Program-made: the position numbers and the translations under genes
Source of the DNA: Centrapalus pauciflorus
Lineage: Eukaryota; Streptophyta; Magnoliopsida; Asterales; Asteraceae
Length of the DNA stretch: 64,000 nt
Assembly (NCBI GenBank): GCA_020465985.1
Contig: JAANYP010001190.1
Span: forward strand, 1-64,000
Direction: 5' to 3'
The notes under the pieces: model-generated
The model's input: the letters and a program-made list of their open reading frames with translations, nothing else
What the model was told of the DNA's origin: nothing
The model's database searches: none
Shown here: positions 58,625 through 64,000 of the stretch, in pieces
Position numbering within the stretch: position 1 is the first letter of the stretch
Layout of the letters: each line of letters opens with the position of its first letter

Positions 58625-59568
58625 ATTTATGTTGATAATATCATCTTTGGGTCAACAAATGACAGTCTGTGCAAAGAGTTTGAGACATTGATGCACAAAA
58701 AGTTTCAAATGAGTTCAATGGGAGAACTCACTTTCTTTCTAGGATTGCAGGTCAAGCAGAAGCCCACAGGACTTTTTATAAGTCAATCAAAGTATGTTAA
58801 AGACATTCTGGAAAAGTTTGGTTATGAAGATACCAAAGTTGCTAGTACTCCAATGGACAATCACGAACAGCTTGATGCAGACAAAGATGGAGTAGATGTG
58901 GACATTCACCTATACAGATCCTTGATAGGTTCACTAATGTACCTCACATCTTCTAGACCTGATATAATGTTTGTTGTTTGTGTTTGTGCCAGGTTTCAAT
59001 GTGCTCTAAAGGACTCACATCTATTTGCTGTGAAGAGAATTTTTAGATATCTCAAGGGCCAACCTCATTTGGGCCTATGGTATCCTAAAGACTCTCCTCT
59101 TGAACTAACAGCCTACTCTGACAGTGACTATGGAGGATGCAACATTGACAGATAATCCACAACTGGTGGATGTCAATATCTAGGAGCAAGACTGGTCTCT
59201 TGGCAGTGCAAAAAGCAAACAACTGTCTCCACCTCATCTACTGAAGCAGAATATGAGCTGCCAGCTGCTGTTCCCAAGTGATGTGGATTCAGAATCAACT
59301 AAGAGACTATGGTATGAACTTTCTATCTACTCCTATTTACATAGACAACTCAAGTGCCATAAGCATCGTACAAAATCCAGTTAAATTTCCCAAAACCAAG
59401 CATATAGACATTAGATTTCATTTTATAAGAGATTGTAGTGAGAAGAAATTAATCCAAGTTACCAAAATTCATACAGATGATCAGCTAGCTGATCTATTTA
59501 CAAAACCATTTGATGTAGGAAGATTCACCTTCCTAGTATCAAATATTGGCATGGTTAATATGGATTAA
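58625..59568 (+). pseudogene. RT catalytic end and RNase H of F
   Basis: Immediately after the TAG the RT box reads YVDN (58628-58639); the second catalytic Asp is Asn (GAT to AAT), which should abolish polymerase activity. The frame continues [37 protein letters not shown] and RNase H AYSDSDYGGCNIDR, where a TAA (59153) replaces a Lys. An indel in EYELPAAVPK destroys the next motif, then the tail HIDIRFHFIRDCSEKK...ADLFTKPF ends at 59568. Confidence 0.86.
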
Positions 59569-59948
59569 ATTGTTTTCATCATTCTATCTTATTTTATGAA
59601 GAATATACTTATTTCATATGCTTGATTAAGGGGAAGGCACTGTTTTATTAGAATATGCTTAATTTTTAACTAACAGCTTGAGTCTTTTCTCAAGCTGCTA
59701 GTTCATTTCACTCGGACTGCTAGTTGTTTTCACTTGATCTGTCAAAGTGTGCAGGGTCATTCTGTAATTTCTTATAAGTGTGTGCGCGGGATTAGATATT
59801 TTCAAAAATGCCCAAACCTTTAAAGGTCCCAGTTTCGTTCAATTGAAACTACCAGTTGCAAAAATATCTTCCATGATCTTTTTCACACCTTCTCTCTGAG
59901 CGATTCACACACACATCTCTCAAACCTTAAATCACCGTTTGATTGTCA
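59569..59948 (+). other. Pol-ORF3 spacer of F
   Basis: Non-coding, with several CTGCTAG/AGCTGCTAG words also found in the G LTR at 61370-61450. Pyrimidine-rich near the end (TTCACACCTTCTCTCTG). Possible start region for ORF3. Confidence 0.6.
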
Positions 59949-60634
59949 ATGGAGTTTGTCAAAGAACACAACTGTCTTCCTTATTCACTCAAACACACTG
60001 ACAGAAGAAAATGAGATTATGGTTTAGAAAAAAGAGATGATGAGGTTATGGTTTAGAAAGGAAGAGAAAAAGACTGAGTTAGCTGTAAAGAAGAAAATGA
60101 GATTGTCAAATCCAGGATAGCTGTCAGGAGGTATCCTTAGCTGGTTCTTCGACAGGGAATTGCACCTGTTTGTACTTAAAAGAAGAGATGGGCTTCAGTA
60201 TCTGAGGAGAACCTTAAAAGTCTTTAATATATCGCCTAAATGTGAGGTGAAGGAGTTGGCCTGGAAGGAGCTTATAAACCTTGGAGACGACTCTTATGCT
60301 GAAGTGATTGCTAACATTATCAGAAGGGACGGTAGATCTGGAAAGTTTGAAAGGCTAAAGCCAAGGTCCGATGCTTGAAGAAAGTTTCGTTAAGTGTATG
60401 CCACAGGATGTTCTTGCAAACATGAAGTGGTGGTTCCTAGACAACGAAACAGCTGAAGTTGTTATGGAGGATCAAGAAGAGAAGACAATTTTGAAAGTAT
60501 ATGATCCGCTGCATCTAATTAACCTGTCCAAGGATGACCTGAAAAAGCTTCATGATCAGTCGATTTTCTTATATGAAGGCTGGAGATATGAAGGAAGGAA
60601 GTTCAAAAAAATTGTAAGGGTTTGTATAGAGTAG
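59949..60634 (+). pseudogene. ORF3 remnant of F (N-terminal start joined to C-terminal domain)
   Basis: ATG at 59949 begins MEFVKEHNCLPYSLKHTD, then the sequence jumps near 60000 to the end of ORF3 with a small duplication (ATGGTTTAGAAA twice). From about 60030 it is closely similar to E: LWFRKEE, GGILSWFFDRELHLFVLKRR, EVKELAWKELINLGDDSYAEV, then a gap and DPLHLINLSKDDLKKL to the TAG at 60634. The whole N-terminal domain, linker and coiled coil (about 2.2 kb) are deleted. Confidence 0.78.
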
Positions 60635-60699
60635 GGATTATATGCAGGTAGTAGTTTGAATATACCTAGTACTTAGACAAAATGTATCTCTAGTTAGAA

Positions 60700-60746
60700 G
60701 CTATCGTCAAGGGGGAGTCTGTTAGTGCATCCTGTGTGACGATAGC
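60700..60746 (+). promoter_or_regulatory. Hairpin holding the polypurine tract of F
   Basis: GCTATCGTCA at 60700-60709 pairs with TGACGATAGC at 60737-60746. The loop holds AGGGGGAGTC and the LTR start. Same stem, loop length and position as in E. Confidence 0.7.
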
Positions 60747-61282
60747 AGTCTAAGTATAGATGATATTTTGTAATAGTCCAAGTGTTCGTAATTGCACATT
60801 AATACATGTTTGATATATGTTTTGATATTGATTGTATATATGTTTGAACTTGTTGGTGATTGATGTTTTTACTTAAGTTCAAATATAAGTTCAAAGGTAA
60901 GTTCAAACATAAGTTCTAGAACAAGTTCAAAGACAAGTTCTACAATAAGTTCAAAGGCCTAGATTCAAACTTTATGGTGGACAAGTTCGTGGGCTTGGGC
61001 CTTCTCGAACATGTCCATGCCAAGTTCGAAGTTAAGGCCTATAATTTAGAATTAATCAATTTTGATTAATAATCTTTGCAGAAATCAGTATTAGGGCGAT
61101 TACGAACTTACAGAGAGTTTTCAAGAGTGTTCTTGGAGAGAATCACATGTCGGAACGTTCGAGTTTACGTCTATCATCGTGTGTGTCTCCTTGTTTCGTG
61201 TGTGTGATCAATCCGTTAAGCGACTAATGAGGATTCCGCACTCGTTGGATGGCGTCGCGTCAAGATTGGATCCGTAGGTAGG
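60720..61282 (+). repeat. 3' LTR of F, truncated by G
   Basis: Starts TGTTAGTGCATCC and follows the 5' copy, with an added block of AAGTTCAAA/AAGTTCTA words at 60880-60970. It stops at GGTAGG, about 9 bases before its expected end, where G begins. Confidence 0.82.
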
Positions 61283-61864
61283 TGTTGGGAAATAGTTTAA
61301 GTATGTTCAAACTGTTAGTTAGACTTCTCAGACTGTTAGTAGATTTTATATGTAAATCCAAAGTTCATGCTGCTAGTTGAAGAAACTCGAGCTGCCAGTG
61401 TAAAAGTTCAAGCTGCCAGAGCAAATCAACTCAAGTTGCTCTGTTCATGCTGTCAAGTGATTCAAGCTGCTCAACAGTTTCATAAACAGAAAGTGCTGAT
61501 TTTCAGGAAAAGATATCTACATGAAGATTCCAGCATATCTACTATCAGAGAAGTCATCATTCGTCAAGGAAACATATCAAGAAGCAATATAAATACATAG
61601 AATAGGTCTTTCTATTGTACAGGAGTTTTCTGCATATTTTGAGTCTGTAATTGCTTTATTGATTGAGTTTTCATAAGCCTCTAAGGTTGTAAAACCCTAA
61701 GAACAGTCTGTGTTCTTCGTCTAATCAAACAGATTAGAGGTTATTGTAATCATTGAATTCAGCAATGCAAACAGTCTTGATTACATCTTGTGTGTTTATT
61801 TATTATTGATTCTGAAAGTTTTTGTTAAAATAATTAAGTGTTATTCCGCAAACTTCCTGATTAA
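61283..61864 (+). repeat. LTR of another copia family (G)
   Basis: TGTTGGGAAATAG begins abruptly inside the F LTR. The sequence has LTR character: GCTGCCAG/AGCTGCTC words early, then AT-rich with TAAAACCCTAAG, and a TTATTCCGC near its end. No PBS follows; instead pol of H begins. Most simply this is the 5' LTR of H, with everything between LTR and pol deleted. Confidence 0.65.
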
Positions 61865-64000
61865 ACTTCAATTCAAAGCAAAGCCTATAGAGTATATAAC
61901 AGTGTGTCTAAAACCATTGAAGAAAGTGCCAATGTTGAATTTAATGAAAATACTGCTAATATCAAAGGCACTGGTCCTGATTGGTTGTTTGATTTAGATT
62001 CACTAACAAATTCTCTGAGCTTTGTTGAGTATACTGCAGAAGCTGATGCATACAGGGTTGAAGCTGCTAACACAAATTCGCATGCTGCCAATACAATTTC
62101 TCAAGCTGTTGGCACAAAGTTTCAGACTGCTGCAGATTCAACAAGTTGGGATGATTACACCACTCTACCACTTCTGTCTTGTGATCCTCCAGGGGTCCTA
62201 AATGCTCAACATGATGCAAATCCAGGTACTGAAGTCCCACTCCCAAGTTCTGAGAGAACAGCTCCAACACAAAGGGACACAGTCCCAGATTCAAGTCAAG
62301 CTGTTCCTGAAGCTGATCCTTTCACTGGTCCTGATGGAGATGATACAAATCTTGGATCCTCTTTTCAGACTGAGAGAGAGCCTACACTAAGGGTTCACAA
62401 GTATCATCCTCTCAATCAAATACTGGGTGATCCAAGCACTCCTGTACAAACAAGGAAAATGGTTCAAAATGAGACTGCTGCTGCTGAACAAACAGTTCCA
62501 GAATTCAGCCTAGCTGCCTTTGAGAATGCCTGTTTCATGTCTCAATTAGAACCTAAAAAGGCATCAGAAGCATTAAAAGATTCATCCTGGATTGAGGCTA
62601 TGCAAGAAGAGCTTCTACAGTTCAAAATTCAGAATGTATGGACTCTGGTGGATCTTCCTAAAGGTAAGAGAGCAATTGGTACAAGATGGGTGTTCAGAAA
62701 CAAGAAAGATGAGAGAGGGATAGTAATCAAGAATAAAGCAAGACTAGTGGCACAAGGGTACACTCAAGAAGAAGGCATAGATTATGATGATGTATTTGCT
62801 CCAGTAGCAAGAATTGAGGCCATGAGACTATTTTTAGCCTATGCAAGCTTCAAAGGATTTAAAGTGTATCAAATGGATGTCAAGTCTGCTTTTCTGTATG
62901 GAACAATTGAAGAGGAGGTCTATGTGTGTCAATATCCTGGTTTTGAAGACTACAAGTATCCAGACAGGGTGTACAAGCTAGACAAGGCTCTCTATGGTCT
63001 CCATCAAGCCCCCAGAGCATGGTATGACACTCTGTCATCATACCTTCTACAGAATGGATTCAAGAGAGGCACTCTGGACAAAACACTTTTCACCAAGTCT
63101 ATCAAAGATGAGATTCTGCTTGTCCAAATCTATGTTGATGACATCATCTTTGGCTCAACCAATGATTGTTTGTGCAAAGAGTTTGAGGCTTTAATGCACA
63201 AAAAGTTCCAAATGAGCTCAATGGGAGAACTCACTTTCTTTCTAGGATTACAAGTCAAGCAGAAGCCTACTGGTCTCTTCATAAGCCAGTCAAAGTATGT
63301 GAAAGACATACTGGACAAATTTGGGTATCAAGACACCAAAGCTGCAGGCACTCCAATGGATCCTCATAAGCAGCTTCATACAGACAAAGATGGCATAGAT
63401 GTGGATATTCATTTATACAGATCTCTTATAGGATCTCTTATGTATCTAACATCTTCCAGACCTGATATCATGTTTGTTGTCTGTGTGTGTGCTAGGTTTC
63501 AATGCTCTCCAAAGGACTCTCACTTGGTTGCTGTTAAGAGAATCTTTAGATACCTTAAAGGCCAACCACACTTAGGCCTATGGTATCCTAAAGACTCTCC
63601 CCTTGTAATAACTGCTTATTCTGACAGTGACTATGGTGGATGCAACATTGACAGGAAATCCACAACTGGTGGATGTCAATACTTAGAAGCAAGATTGGTC
63701 TCTTGGCAATGCAAAAAGCAGACAACTGTGTCCACATCATCCACTGAAGCAGAATATGTAGCAGCTGCAAGCTGCTGCTCCAAGGTAATGTGGATTCAAA
63801 ATCAGCTAAGAGACTATGGTATGAATTTCTTATCCACTCCTATTTATATTGACAATTCAAGTACAATCAGCATTGTGCAAAACCCAGTGAAATTCCCAAA
63901 AACCAAGCATATAGAAATCAGATTTCACTTTATCAGAGATTGTAATGAAAAGAAGTTAATCCAAGTTACCAAAATACATACAGATGATCAGTTAGCTGAT
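61865..64000 (+). CDS. Copia pol (integrase tail, RT, RNase H) of H, open and running off the window
   Basis: 712 codons with no stop to the last base. The 5' end is truncated and there is no start codon of its own. Begins [15 protein letters not shown] (integrase tail), then an acidic variable linker (about 61960-62500), RT with [55 protein letters not shown] and catalytic YVDD at 63131-63142. SRPDIMFVVCVCARFQ and RNase H follow, with AYSDSDYGGCNIDRKSTTGG, STSSTEAEYVAAASCCSK and IDNSSTISI, ending at TDDQLAD at the edge. Very close to F but without its lesions. Gag, protease and catalytic integrase are absent. Confidence 0.92.

Larger units (their letters stand above)
53658..61282 (+). mobile_element. 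Copia element F, internally rearranged
   Basis: LTR, PBS, leader, a reversed C-type LTR fragment, gag C-terminus, pol, remnant ORF3, PPT and a 3' LTR cut by element G. The LTR and ORF3 end resemble E, while pol resembles H. The two LTRs differ by a block of about 100 bp. Many stops, and RT has YVDN. Confidence 0.78.

Noticed and set aside
61283..61864. G as a solo LTR inserted in one element
   Set aside because: The two flanks belong to different sequences (F LTR and pol of H) and no 5-bp duplication is seen.

Overview
This window is a pile of nested LTR retrotransposons in a plant genome. I see no host gene, tRNA, rRNA or CRISPR. Both plant superfamilies are present: Ty3/gypsy chromoviruses that look like the Tekay/Del clade, and Ty1/copia elements that look like the SIRE/Maximus clade (very long gag, plus an extra ORF after pol). 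PBS sites match initiator tRNA-Met. The families resemble ones I know from Asteraceae, so an Asteraceae host is my best guess; this is inference from family resemblance only.

The host of the whole stack is one old copia element, C1. Only its RNase H tail (9482-9684), spacer and third ORF (10392-11196, resuming 50908-53657) are visible. Gypsy element B (visible 5834-9481) sits in the RNase H of C1, and gypsy element A (1-5833) sits in the integrase of B. Copia element C2 (11197-50907, target duplication GAACC on both sides) sits in ORF3 of C1. Inside C2, the minus-strand gypsy composite X1/X2 (12713-25894) sits in gag, and copia element E (36840-50257, target duplication AAATG, 646-bp LTRs) sits in the 3' LTR. 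Copia element F (53658-61282) cuts ORF3 of C1 again. The 3' LTR of F is cut by another copia LTR (G, from 61283), followed by an open pol (H, 61865-64000) that runs off the window.

Coding state varies. A has an uninterrupted 1,167-codon frame with all catalytic residues. H has 712 open codons. E is young (LTRs differ at roughly 11 of 646 sites by eye), with intact gag but a frameshifted pol. C1, C2, X1, X2, B and F are degenerate: X1 lost two of the three DDE residues in an in-frame deletion, F has YVDN for YVDD and C2 has lost the protease Asp.

The most interesting biology lies outside the standard gag-pol. (1) The copia elements carry a large post-pol ORF3; in E it is one 1,002-codon frame broken only by three stops. 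(2) In C1 and C2, ORF3 is preceded by what looks like its own promoter. (3) The long LTRs of gypsy A and B each hold a matched splice donor and acceptor about 1.4 kb apart. (4) Each family carries its own short word, repeated many times in its non-coding DNA. (5) In E and F a conserved 10-bp stem places the polypurine tract in a hairpin loop. All coordinates and comparisons were made by reading; no alignment or database search was run.
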